From NCBI GenBank assembly GCA_002753515.1, contig PEAK01000039.1, positions 1 to 41,765 on the forward strand: 41,765 nt of DNA. The letters run 5' to 3'. Positions 33,971-41,765 of this stretch are shown in pieces. The DNA is from Magnetococcales bacterium (GTDB taxonomy: Bacteria > Pseudomonadota > Magnetococcia > Magnetococcales > UBA8363). A program made the position numbers and the translations under genes. Numbering within the stretch: position 1 is the stretch's first letter; each line of letters opens with the position of its first letter. The notes beneath the pieces were generated by a model. The model was not told where the DNA came from and did not search any database. It saw nothing but the letters and a program-made list of their open reading frames with translations.

Positions 33971-35155
33971 ATGCGCATCCATCTCGACCCCGTTTCCGGC
34001 ATCGCCGGGGACATGTTTGTCGCCGCCTGTCTGGATCTCGGCCTGAACCGGGACGAATTGACCCAAGCCCTTGGTACCCTGAAACTGCCCCCCTGGCAAC
34101 TGGAGGTTACGCAGCAACGGCGCATGGGACTGGTGGGCACCCATGTCGCCTTCAAGGTGCCCCACGAACATCACCATCGCCACCTGCCGGATATCCTCAA
34201 CATTATCCAGCAATCCGCTCTGCCCCCAGCCGTGCAACACAATGCCAGTCGTGTTTTCACCCTTCTCGCCGAGGCGGAGGGAAAGGTTCATGGCATCGAT
34301 GCCAACGCCGTCCATTTTCACGAAGTCGGCGCCATGGATGCCATTCTGGACGTGTGTGCCGCCGCCTTTGCCGTCTGGCGTCTGAATATATCCACTTTAT
34401 CCGCCTCGCCCCCGCCCGTGGGTTCCGGAACGGTGCGTTGCGCGCATGGCATCATGCCCGTCCCGGTCCCGGCGGTCGCCGAAATGTTCCGCCAGCATCG
34501 CCTGCCCCTGCAACCGGGTCAGGAGGAGCCGTCCGGCGAACTGGTGACCCCCACGGGTGCCGCCATTCTGATCCATTTCTGCAAACGTTTCGGAGCGTGT
34601 CACCTGCCACGCATCGATGCCATCGGCCTGGGGCTGGGCACCCGGGATATCCCCAATCGATGCAATGGCCTGCGCATCCTCGCCCACAAGGAGGATCCCT
34701 CCGGCGACCCCGTGCAACTGGATCGCATCGCCATCCTCTCCACCCACATCGATGACATGAATCCCGAATGGTATGGCCTTCTCTGGGATCAACTCTTCCA
34801 GGCAGGGGCGTTGGACGTCGCAATCAGTCCGGTCACCATGAAAAAAGGGCGGCCCGGGGTACGTCTGGAAATCATCAGCCCGGAAACCATCGCCCCATCC
34901 CTGGCCCGACTGGTCCTCAACCATACCACCACCCTGGGGGTGCGGATCCAACCGTGCGACCGCATCACCCTGCCCAGGAACAGTCAAACACGCAGCACCC
35001 CCTGGGGCGAACTGCGTATCAAACGGGCCGGTCACCACGTCAAACCCGAGTATGACGATCTGGTCGCCATGGCCACCACCATGAACTGGTCCTTGCCGGA
35101 AACGCAGGCACGCATCGCACCGTACCTGGACATTGCGAATGATAACACCCCATGA
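33971..35155 (+). CDS. larC: Nickel-pincer cofactor nickel insertase LarC
   Basis: 394 residues in one frame. LarC inserts nickel into the pyridinium dithiocarboxylate mononucleotide of lactate racemase-type enzymes. H-L-D-P-V-S-G-I-A-G-D-M at the N-terminus, the His-rich P-H-E-H-H-H-R-H, V-H-F-H-E-V-G-A-M-D-A-I-L-D, and G-E-L-V-T-P-T-G-A-A are family marks. In lactobacilli larC needs a programmed frameshift; here both halves are fused. It overlaps larB (ATGA). Confidence 0.94.
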   Translation: MRIHLDPVSGIAGDMFVAACLDLGLNRDELTQALGTLKLPPWQLEVTQQRRMGLVGTHVAFKVPHEHHHRHLPDILNIIQQSALPPAVQHNASRVFTLLAEAEGKVHGIDANAVHFHEVGAMDAILDVCAAAFAVWRLNISTLSASPPPVGSGTVRCAHGIMPVPVPAVAEMFRQHRLPLQPGQEEPSGELVTPTGAAILIHFCKRFGACHLPRIDAIGLGLGTRDIPNRCNGLRILAHKEDPSGDPVQLDRIAILSTHIDDMNPEWYGLLWDQLFQAGALDVAISPVTMKKGRPGVRLEIISPETIAPSLARLVLNHTTTLGVRIQPCDRITLPRNSQTRSTPWGELRIKRAGHHVKPEYDDLVAMATTMNWSLPETQARIAPYLDIANDNTP

Positions 35156-35937
35156 CACCCACGCAGCTACGCACCATCCTGGAAAACATCCATAACGGTA
35201 CCCTGGGCATCGACGAGGCCATGCGACTATTGGCACGTTTCCCCGTGGAAACGGTTACGGATCAGGGGCACATCGTTGCCCGCCTCGACACGCATCGCCA
35301 GTTGCGCCATGGTTTCCCCGAAGTCATCCTCGCCCGGGGCAAACAAAAAAAACATCTGCAACAAATCGTCACCCGGGCCATGGACCGCCCCGGGGCCGTC
35401 TTGATCACCCGACTGGGAAAGAAACAACAAACACGATTGCAAAAACTTTTCCCAGAATTGCAATCAGAAAATCATACCCGCTGTCTCTACCGGGAAGAGG
35501 AGCCCGTTGCTGAAAAAACCGGACTGGTTGCTGTCTTGACCGCAGGCACGGCCGATGTTGGCATCGCCATGGAAGCCGCTCTCACCGCCAGACTCATGGG
35601 CGCCCATGTGCAGACCCATTTCGATAGTGGCGTTGCCGGGTTGCATCGCCTGTTGGCTGCGGGCGACCTGCTCGCACAAGCCCATGTTTTCGTTGTTTGT
35701 GCCGGCATGGAGGGGGCTTTGCCGTCGGTAGTGGGGGGGTTGGTGGATAAACCGGTGATCGCCGTACCCACTTCCCAAGGTTACGGTGCCTCGTTCGGGG
35801 GCTTGTCGGCGCTCCTGGGGATGCTCAACAGTTGTGCCGCCAACGTCACAACCGTCAATATCGATAACGGTTTCGGCGCCGGTTACATCGCCGGACTCAT
35901 CAATCGTGCGACAGCCGGGGTGATTGCCGCTACCTGA
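35152..35937 (+). CDS. larB: Nickel-pincer cofactor carboxylase LarB
   Basis: 261 residues. LarB carboxylates and hydrolyses nicotinic acid adenine dinucleotide, the first step of the cofactor path. R-H-G-F-P-E-V-I-L-A-R-G-K and the PurE-like C-terminal half (L-T-A-G-T-A-D-V-G-I-A-M-E-A, V-C-A-G-M-E-G-A-L-P-S-V-V-G-G-L, N-I-D-N-G-F-G-A-G-Y) are visible. The larE sulfur transferase and any LarA enzyme are elsewhere or absent. Confidence 0.94.
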   Translation: MTPTQLRTILENIHNGTLGIDEAMRLLARFPVETVTDQGHIVARLDTHRQLRHGFPEVILARGKQKKHLQQIVTRAMDRPGAVLITRLGKKQQTRLQKLFPELQSENHTRCLYREEEPVAEKTGLVAVLTAGTADVGIAMEAALTARLMGAHVQTHFDSGVAGLHRLLAAGDLLAQAHVFVVCAGMEGALPSVVGGLVDKPVIAVPTSQGYGASFGGLSALLGMLNSCAANVTTVNIDNGFGAGYIAGLINRATAGVIAAT

Positions 35938-36049
35938 AACCATCCCATCATGCCGTTGCCGCGAATCGGTTTCCACGGAATGGCACTGGCATGGGCGGAG
36001 CGAACTCGAAGCGGGCGGGTTTCTCTGCCAACCAGTGGATCCAGCATGG

Positions 36050-36074
36050 GAGAGGACAGAAATAACGTCCTCTC
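36050..36074. terminator. Hairpin downstream of the PsiF-like gene
   Basis: GAGAGGAC-AGAAATAAC-GTCCTCTC forms a perfect 8-bp stem 40 bp after the minus-strand stop at 36115. No T-run follows, so it is a possible terminator only. Confidence 0.45.
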
Positions 36075-36114
36075 ACACATACTCGCCGGACTACGGTTCG
36101 GGAGGGAATCGGAA

Positions 36115-36423
36115 CTACCGCTTGATGGCACGCCCAACGCATTCCTTAATGAATTCTTTGGCATCTCGTCCCCTGAGATTCTGCCCTTTCGCCTCTTTCG
36201 AACATGCAATATGAATATAAGAGGATTTTTTCGAAGAGGATTTCCTTGCAGATGTTTTCTTCGCAGATGTTTTCTTCGCCGTGAGCTTTTTCGAAGAGAG
36301 CGAGTTCGTTGCAAGTGGGTTCGTGGAAAGTGTGTCAGAAGAGGGCGTATTAGCGGCGAAGACTTCACCACTGAATACTGTGCCAACAAGCATAGCTAAA
36401 AATACGACAGCCAGTTTTCTCAT
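36115..36423 (-). CDS. PsiF-repeat-like secreted protein
   Basis: 102 residues from ATG 36423 (AAGGAGTAATTTC upstream). Signal peptide K-L-A-V-V-F-L-A-M-L-V-G-T-V-F-S with cleavage probably after E-V-F-A-A. Then comes a Ser/Thr/Lys low-complexity linker (S-K-K-L-T-A-K-K-T-S-A-K-K). At the C-terminus a single unit (C-S-K-E-A-K-G-Q-N-L-R-G, then F-I-K-E-C-V) matches the PsiF repeat seen in small phosphate-starvation-related periplasmic proteins. Function unknown. Confidence 0.78.
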   Translation of the reverse strand: MRKLAVVFLAMLVGTVFSGEVFAANTPSSDTLSTNPLATNSLSSKKLTAKKTSAKKTSARKSSSKKSSYIHIACSKEAKGQNLRGRDAKEFIKECVGRAIKR

Positions 36424-36705
36424 GAAATTACTCCTTGTTATTGCCAATTGGGAAACTGCATGAACTTGTAGTGCGGTCATTGGAAAACATGAGACGCGCA
36501 TTACGAGACTTTCTAAACTTTAAGAAGTCACAAGGCGAACGCGGATATCCAGGATCACTTTTTGGGGGAATTCACCAAAGTGCCAGCAATAACAAAGCAT
36601 CCCATCCCGTTCCCTCCGGCCCACATTCTATTCCTAACATTTCATAATGCAAGTAAGAAAACTTGATTGTGCCCAGGGGCGGGTTGCCAATGGGTGGGGG
36701 GCGGG

Positions 36706-38736
36706 CTACGGAAGTTTGAGCTGGAGGGAGGGGGGGAGGTTGGCGGGGAAGGGTGGAAAGGGAATCCCCTGCAGCAAAAGTTTTTGCAATCCGGGCGCAC
36801 CCGGGTTGATGATCGACAGAATGGACCCCTTGCCGTACATGAGCAACTGGTAATGCACAAAGCCGTTGAGGACCAGCTTGACATAGGCGCGGGTTTCATT
36901 GAAAGGAATATTTTCAATGAATTCCACGGCGGATTCTGATCGACGTTGTTCGCGCCACTTTTCGCCCCGGCCAGGACCCGCATTGTAACTGCACAGGGCC
37001 AACACCAGATCCCCATCAAAGGCGGACAACATGCGCTTCATATAGGCCTGTCCCAAGGCCAAATTATAGGCGGGTTCATAGATCAACTCGGGATCGGGTG
37101 GTGGAAAGGAACTCAGTTTGGCCTCTTCTTCGGCAGTGGACGGGATGATCTGCAACAAACCCCGGGCTTGCGCGCTGGATTTGGAACGGGTATCGAACAA
37201 ACTCTCCTGTTTGGTCATTCCCCAGATCAAGGCGGGATCCAGTTGCCATCCCGATGCCGGCACCCAGTGGGGCATGGGGTAGAGACCTTGCCAATAATGG
37301 TGACCTGACCTCCGCATCTCCTGCGCCAGTCTGATGGCGTAATCAAAGGCGCCGGAGTGAACGGCCAGGCAGAGATGTTCCGCAATACCGAGTTGGAATC
37401 GTTGCGCAATGGTTTCCGCTTCCAGGCCATTGTAATGGCTTCGGCCCATGTCCCGTAACCAGAACATGCGCTGTAGATCCCCCTGCAACCGGGCGTCATG
37501 GATGATGTCACAATTGGTTGCGGAGGTTCGCAAATCCGGCAATTGGTTATCACGGGTTTCCAAGGCCAGCAAACCATAAAAGGTATCCGGAAATTTGGCT
37601 GCCTGATTGAGCCATTTCTTCCTGGCGCTTTTGGATTTTGACAACATGGCCGCCCACCAGGCCCCCTGGGAACGGCGATGACCTGACTTGGCCTGTTCCC
37701 CGAGCAATTCAAACATTTTCAAAGATCGTTTATCATGCTTCAGGCGATGTGCCGTCCAGGCCGCGAGCCACAGGGCATCTTCCAGTTCGGTACCCTTGTC
37801 CCCGTCATGGAGATCAGGGAGTTCAAGGGCGTCAAACAGATGATCACGATCTTCCAGATATTTGGCCAATCGATAGCGCAGAACATAACGATCATTGGTA
37901 TTCAGATGCCTGCCTTCCGGCCCCGTCAGCATGGCATACGCCTTGGCCCGGGAGCCATGACTCCGCAACCATTCGATGTATGCGTACCACAGCTCCGATC
38001 TGTGGGCATTTCTTTTTGACAGATGTTCGCGATATCTGGCGAATGACTTTTCATCGCCCCTGGTGGCCGCATCCAGGGCCAGGAAATAATAGCGCCGATT
38101 CTCGGGAAAGCCTTGAAGAAACACGCGCAGGGTTTCATGGCTACCATTTTTTATCAGATTGCGCGCCCGTTTCTCCTGGTCCCCGATGCCAATCCCCTTT
38201 TCAAATTCAGATGTTTTGCTGGCCAGATCCTTGGGGAGGACCATGCCCGCCAGGTACAGGTCTTTCCATAAGGGGAGGGCTTCAGGGATTCTGTTTTTTT
38301 GCAGGAGCAACTGAACGTAAAAAGTGCGAGCGGCTGTGGAAACGGGTGGGTGCGCGTCAAACCATGCCAATGCACTTTTCTCATCCATGGATTCGGTCAA
38401 TCGCGTTTCCACCCTCTTCGCAATCAGCTTCTTCTGGGCATGATCGGGCCATCTTTCCAGAAAATGCAAAAGATCGGGAATTGTGGCCTCGTTGCGGGGG
38501 TGAAGCAATAATTCGAGTTCAAGATAGGATATCAAATCCGCGTTATCCGGCCAGGTTGATCGATCAAGCACTTCGTCAACCGGTCCGCCATTCTCCAATA
38601 TTTTGAAATACGTGCGAAATATATTCAGATCACTTCCGGTTCCCCCTGCGGGCGCAGCGGCCATGGGAAAGGGGTGGCCCAAAAAAAATGCGAGCCACCC
38701 CGAAATCACTATGGCGGCTCGCAATTTTCCCCGCAT
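36706..38736 (-). CDS. Soluble lytic murein transglycosylase (Slt70-like)
   Basis: 676 residues. A signal peptide (~1-27) is followed by a long alpha-superhelical U-domain (~35-480) and a C-terminal SLT domain. The catalytic Glu is in T-K-Q-E-S-L-F-D, followed by A-R-G-L-L-Q-I-I-P-S-T-A and L-C-S-Y-N-A-G-P-G-R. It cleaves peptidoglycan glycan strands with 1,6-anhydro product formation. It starts 5 bp after the DUF302 gene on the same strand. A terminator-like hairpin lies inside its signal-peptide codons (38681-38723). The last ~45 residues (Pro-rich) extend past the usual domain end. Confidence 0.95.
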   Translation of the reverse strand: MRGKLRAAIVISGWLAFFLGHPFPMAAAPAGGTGSDLNIFRTYFKILENGGPVDEVLDRSTWPDNADLISYLELELLLHPRNEATIPDLLHFLERWPDHAQKKLIAKRVETRLTESMDEKSALAWFDAHPPVSTAARTFYVQLLLQKNRIPEALPLWKDLYLAGMVLPKDLASKTSEFEKGIGIGDQEKRARNLIKNGSHETLRVFLQGFPENRRYYFLALDAATRGDEKSFARYREHLSKRNAHRSELWYAYIEWLRSHGSRAKAYAMLTGPEGRHLNTNDRYVLRYRLAKYLEDRDHLFDALELPDLHDGDKGTELEDALWLAAWTAHRLKHDKRSLKMFELLGEQAKSGHRRSQGAWWAAMLSKSKSARKKWLNQAAKFPDTFYGLLALETRDNQLPDLRTSATNCDIIHDARLQGDLQRMFWLRDMGRSHYNGLEAETIAQRFQLGIAEHLCLAVHSGAFDYAIRLAQEMRRSGHHYWQGLYPMPHWVPASGWQLDPALIWGMTKQESLFDTRSKSSAQARGLLQIIPSTAEEEAKLSSFPPPDPELIYEPAYNLALGQAYMKRMLSAFDGDLVLALCSYNAGPGRGEKWREQRRSESAVEFIENIPFNETRAYVKLVLNGFVHYQLLMYGKGSILSIINPGAPGLQKLLLQGIPFPPFPANLPPSLQLKLP
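38681..38723 (-). terminator. Terminator/attenuator inside the slt signal-peptide codons
   Basis: On the minus strand TGCGAGCCGCC pairs with GGTGGCTCGCA (11 bp, one G-U) around a loop of about 13 bases, and eight T follow immediately. This is a textbook intrinsic terminator just after the DUF302 stop, yet it falls within codons 5-19 of slt. Confidence 0.8.
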
Positions 38737-38741
38737 GGTTC

Positions 38742-39140
38742 TTATACCAGATTCTCAAAGGCGGTGCGTATCTTCGCGGTCACTTCCGCAACCACTTCGA
38801 CAAGGGCATCGCTTTGCATGACATGGCCAATGATTTCCGGGTTGATGGCCGCCACCTCGACCCGTCCAGAGCCGTTTTCACGAACAACGACATTACAAGG
38901 AAGGAAAACACTGACATTTGCATCCGCCGACATGGCTCTATGCGCCAACGGGGGATTGCAGGCTCCCAGGACAATGGTTCGCGGCCAGGTGATATCCATT
39001 TTGTTTTTGAAGGTTGCCGACAGATCAATCTCAGTCAAAACGCCAAAGCCCTGTTGCATCAGAACTTGGCGCGTTTTGCCCAGGATGTCCTCGAAGGTTC
39101 CCGAAACGGTCTTGAGTATCAAATAATTATTTTTATTCAT
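38742..39140 (-). CDS. DUF302 domain protein
   Basis: 132 residues from ATG 39140 (GAGGAT upstream). DUF302 pattern: G-F-G-V-L-T-E-I-D-L, L-G-A-C-N-P-P-L-A-H-R-A, and L-P-C-N-V-V-V-R-E. No signal peptide. The biochemical role of the family is not established; it often occurs with redox or sulfur genes. It lies between the chemoreceptor and slt on the same strand. Confidence 0.88.
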   Translation of the reverse strand: MNKNNYLILKTVSGTFEDILGKTRQVLMQQGFGVLTEIDLSATFKNKMDITWPRTIVLGACNPPLAHRAMSADANVSVFLPCNVVVRENGSGRVEVAAINPEIIGHVMQSDALVEVVAEVTAKIRTAFENLV

Positions 39141-39190
39141 CGCAATCCTCGATGTGGATATGGAAAACTCGGTTGGATCATGCCGCAACT

Positions 39191-41646
39191 TTAGAGGAAA
39201 TAGAGTTCGTCGAGCAACTCAAATAGTCTCCTTTGATGAGTACTGAAAATATTTTCCAATTGTTTGGCCGCTTCCCCCTTATTCATGGCGTGAACGAGGT
39301 GAACGACTTCACGGGCGGATTCATGAACTCGAGCATGAACCTCACCTAATTCCTTGAACATGGGTAGATGGCCGAACTTTTCCTGACCTTCCCGGTCATA
39401 CCACTTCCCAAAAACACAGTCATGGGCCGAAGAAACATCATCCGGTACCAGGTTCAATCGCCCGCTGATGACCTGCTCCAGTTTTCCCAGCCAAGCCAAG
39501 TGTGCCTGCTTGATGAATCCCACATCGAAAAGCGGGGGGGGAATGGTCAAACTTTTTACGGAGTCGGAAAGGGACTCGCCGACACTTTGAATGATCTCGG
39601 TCATTGACCCGACCTGATGAACCGAACCGTCAACAAAGTTCATGTAATGAACAGCTTGCATGCCAACCTTTTGCACCTCGACTGAGGCGATGAAAATCTC
39701 TTTGGCGGACTGATGAACTTTATGAGCCAGAATTTTTGCCGAACTGCTGGCTTGTGCCACTTCTGATGCCGCAAGGGAGCCTTCAGCGGCAGCTCTGGCG
39801 ATCTCACTGTTGCCCGCAGCGGCCTCGGTGGAGGACCTTGCCACCTCCTGGGTGGCAAGGCTCATTTCCCGGGCGTTGCGCATCACTGTTTTTGCTGCGG
39901 CGGACACAGTGCCTATGGACGTGGAAATGGCCTCGGTGGCATCCCCTTGTTCGGTGATCGCAAAGGTGATTTCCCGGTTTGAGCGGCTGATGAGGGATAC
40001 CCCGTCAGAGATACCCGAAACGGAGCGACTGACTTCATCGGTGTGTTTCTGGATATCATTGACATAGTCCGAGATCATCTGCGTAGCCGCAACCGTCTGT
40101 CTCGCCAACTCCTTGACCTCATTGGCGACCACGGAAAAACCTTTGCCCGCCTCGCCTGCGCCTGCGGCTTCAATGGAGGCGTTGAGTGCCAGCATGTTGG
40201 TTTGCTGGGCAATGTTGCTGATGATTTCCAACACGCCTCCGATCCCTTTGGCGGAATTGGCGAGTTGCATGACGACCTGCTGGCTGTGTTGGGCACTGAG
40301 GGCGGCCTGGTTGGACTCGTTGCTGGCGAGCGTGCAAAGTTTCATGATTTCATTCATACTGACAGTCATTTTTTCTATGGCAGCGGCTACCATTGTTACG
40401 GATGCATCCACTTGTGTCAGGTTGTTGGACACGTCCTCAACATTCGCAGTCATTTCCTCAGCAGCCGCTGCCATGGTCGAAACATTTTGACTGGCCTGTT
40501 CAGCCCCTGCGGCAATGGTCTGGATGTTGGCGGCCAGTTCCTCCGCCGCTGCTGCTACCGTATTGATTTGTTCCTCGGCGTCATTGAGGTCGGACTTCTG
40601 ATTGGTGGTCGATTCGTCCAGCAAGGCGTTCTGTTTGATGACATCATGGAGACCGGCAACGGTATTCCGGGTGTCCAGGTCCAGCTGTGTCCTGATGTTG
40701 CGTTGCTCGTCTATGACCGAGGACAACGAATAAGCCTGAAGCATCACATTTCTCACGAGGTGGATCAGGCTATTGCGCATGAGGAGGATTTTGCCCAGCA
40801 GGCCAGTCTCCTCACCGGTTCCGGTGACTGTCAGATCACCTTTGGATATCCGGTCGATAATGATTTCCACATCCTTTGGCTCGCCGCCGATCTGCTTGAG
40901 AATGTCCCGAACGATCAGAAAGGTGATGAACAGTCCCAGAAACGCAGATATGATACCGGTAAGCCGCGCAATCCAATTGTGGATATTGGTTTGGCTGTCA
41001 ACGGACTTGATGGTGGTATCCCGGAGAGCAAAGGCCTGCTGTCGGATCCCCTCGATGATCGGCTCTATTTGGTGAACCGAATTCCGCATGTTTTCAGCTA
41101 CTTTACTGATAATCGCGTCTTCGTTCACAAGGGCGACGAAAGCCTTCTCGTAGGTGGCCAGTCCCCCCTGGATGGCCAGTTTTTCATCATCGCGAATTTT
41201 CGATTGAACGACATTGCCGGAAATGGTCGCGATCATGGCCTTGAGGCCTTGGACATATTTATCAATTCCACGAATCAGGTAGTCCTTTTCATGACGGCGG
41301 ACCATGAGGAGATCACCCCAGATATTGGAAACATAATAGGTATTGAGGAGATTCTCAATGACGTGGGCCTTTTGGCTCATGTGTTGGTAAACTGGTTGAT
41401 CCAAATCAATCTTTCCATCGTGTTGCCGAGCGGATACATAGTCATTCACTGCGGTTTTGTAGTCCTTGCCGGCTTGAAGGATTTCTGATTTCAACGCATC
41501 TGAGAGTCGGGACGAGGAAAGATAATTAACAAAATTAGTATGATTTTGCTGGAATCGGAGCCAATATTTTTCCTGTCCCCGCACCACGAAGTCTTTTTCA
41601 TCCCGGCGCAGTTCCCCCAACATAATTTTGAGCGGTGCCGTATCAT
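39191..41646 (-). pseudogene. 5'-truncated chemoreceptor: HBM-HAMP-MCP signal-CZB
   Basis: The annotated ATG at 41623 gives 810 residues, but the frame stays open upstream (N-Y-D-T-A-P-L-K-I) to a TAG inside the terminal repeat. Two related units, E-L-R-R-D-E-K-D-F (~4) and V-R-R-H-E-K-D-Y (~108), mark a helical bimodular ligand domain. Only one membrane helix remains (~217-238). HAMP follows, then the signalling hairpin (tip [12 protein letters not shown]) and a C-terminal zinc-binding CZB domain (H-L-A-W near 710, C-V-F-G-K-W-Y, H-x-x-x-H). The first membrane helix that should precede the ligand domain is lost where the repeat begins, so sensing from the periplasm is unlikely to work. Confidence 0.85.
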
Positions 41647-41759
41647 AATTCTACTTTGTCACATTTAACCTTTTGATTTGTTACGGATATGTTACAATAT
41701 TTGCATCCTTAAACGCAAGGTCAGGAACTCGAAAAGAATGAGCGGAGCAGACCCACCAA
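41646..41759. repeat. Right copy of terminal inverted repeat
   Basis: Inverse match of 12-124. Its inner edge TAATTCTACTTTGTCACATT borders the truncated chemoreceptor exactly as the left copy borders the TPR remnant. The outer part contains an outward ATG (41738). Confidence 0.8.
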
Positions 41760-41765
41760 CAAACC
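41738..41765 (+). CDS. Partial outward-facing ORF starting MSGADPP (right copy)
   Basis: Begins M-S-G-A-D-P-P-T-N and runs off the window. It parallels the left-end ORF, with a silent change in the Gly codon. AAGGTCAGGA lies upstream. The identity is unknown; a transposase or other multicopy gene is inferred. Confidence 0.4.

Noticed and set aside
40043-41488. Long open frame (481 codons) on the plus strand
   Set aside because: It is antisense to the chemoreceptor, which has clear domain motifs in its own frame. The antisense translation shows no family features.

Overview
The window looks like a proteobacterial chromosomal contig of moderate GC. Lipopolysaccharide transport and Kdo genes, sigma-54 with RapZ, a multi-domain chemoreceptor, a ParA-type ATPase and a NACHT protein would fit a deep-branching, motile, chemosensory proteobacterium. 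Magnetococcales (Magnetococcia) is my best guess, from gene mix only. No rRNA, tRNA or CRISPR array was seen.

Layout. 0-2 kb is a decayed edge: a 5'-truncated TPR gene, repeat debris, and a moxR gene broken by one in-frame stop. 2.2-9.3 kb holds metabolic genes (cupin/TIM-barrel-like fusion, ChbG-type deacetylase, alpha/beta hydrolase, thiol peroxidase, an inactive-looking small HNH-type secreted protein, cobC, and a response regulator-GGDEF protein whose tail is supplied by a 150-bp palindromic mobile repeat). 9.5-14.3 kb is the accessory region: a 1174-residue metallophosphoesterase-NACHT-FGE/C-type-lectin-like protein next to an Rpn-family nuclease. 14.6-21.2 kb carries a ParA/membrane coiled-coil pair, a KefB-type antiporter, a DHH phosphoesterase and rlmKL. 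A second Rpn-family gene lies at 21.3-22.2 kb, then GDP-fucose synthase and a gene of unknown function. 24.6-33.3 kb is a long co-directional housekeeping block on the minus strand, transcribed kdsD-kdsC-lptC-lptA-lptB-rpoN-rapZ-metK-ahcY. 33.5-35.9 kb (plus) has a CoA-binding protein and larC-larB. 36.1-41.6 kb (minus) has a PsiF-like protein, a soluble lytic transglycosylase, a DUF302 protein and a truncated HBM-HAMP-MCP-CZB chemoreceptor.

The outer ~115 bp at both ends are inverted copies of the same sequence, each with the start of an outward gene (MSGADPP...) and each abutting a gene that lacks its 5' end. This points to copies of a mobile or multicopy element at which the contig ends.

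The strongest candidate for an undescribed system is the phosphoesterase-NACHT-FGE protein. It combines an intact metallo-effector domain, a STAND-type NTPase switch and a C-terminal lectin-like fold. Its last ~35 residues resemble the variable region of diversity-generating retroelement targets, although no reverse transcriptase or template repeat lies in the window. The neighbouring Rpn gene has an internal start with a near-ideal Shine-Dalgarno, which could yield a short C-terminal product like the intragenic antitoxins known for this family.
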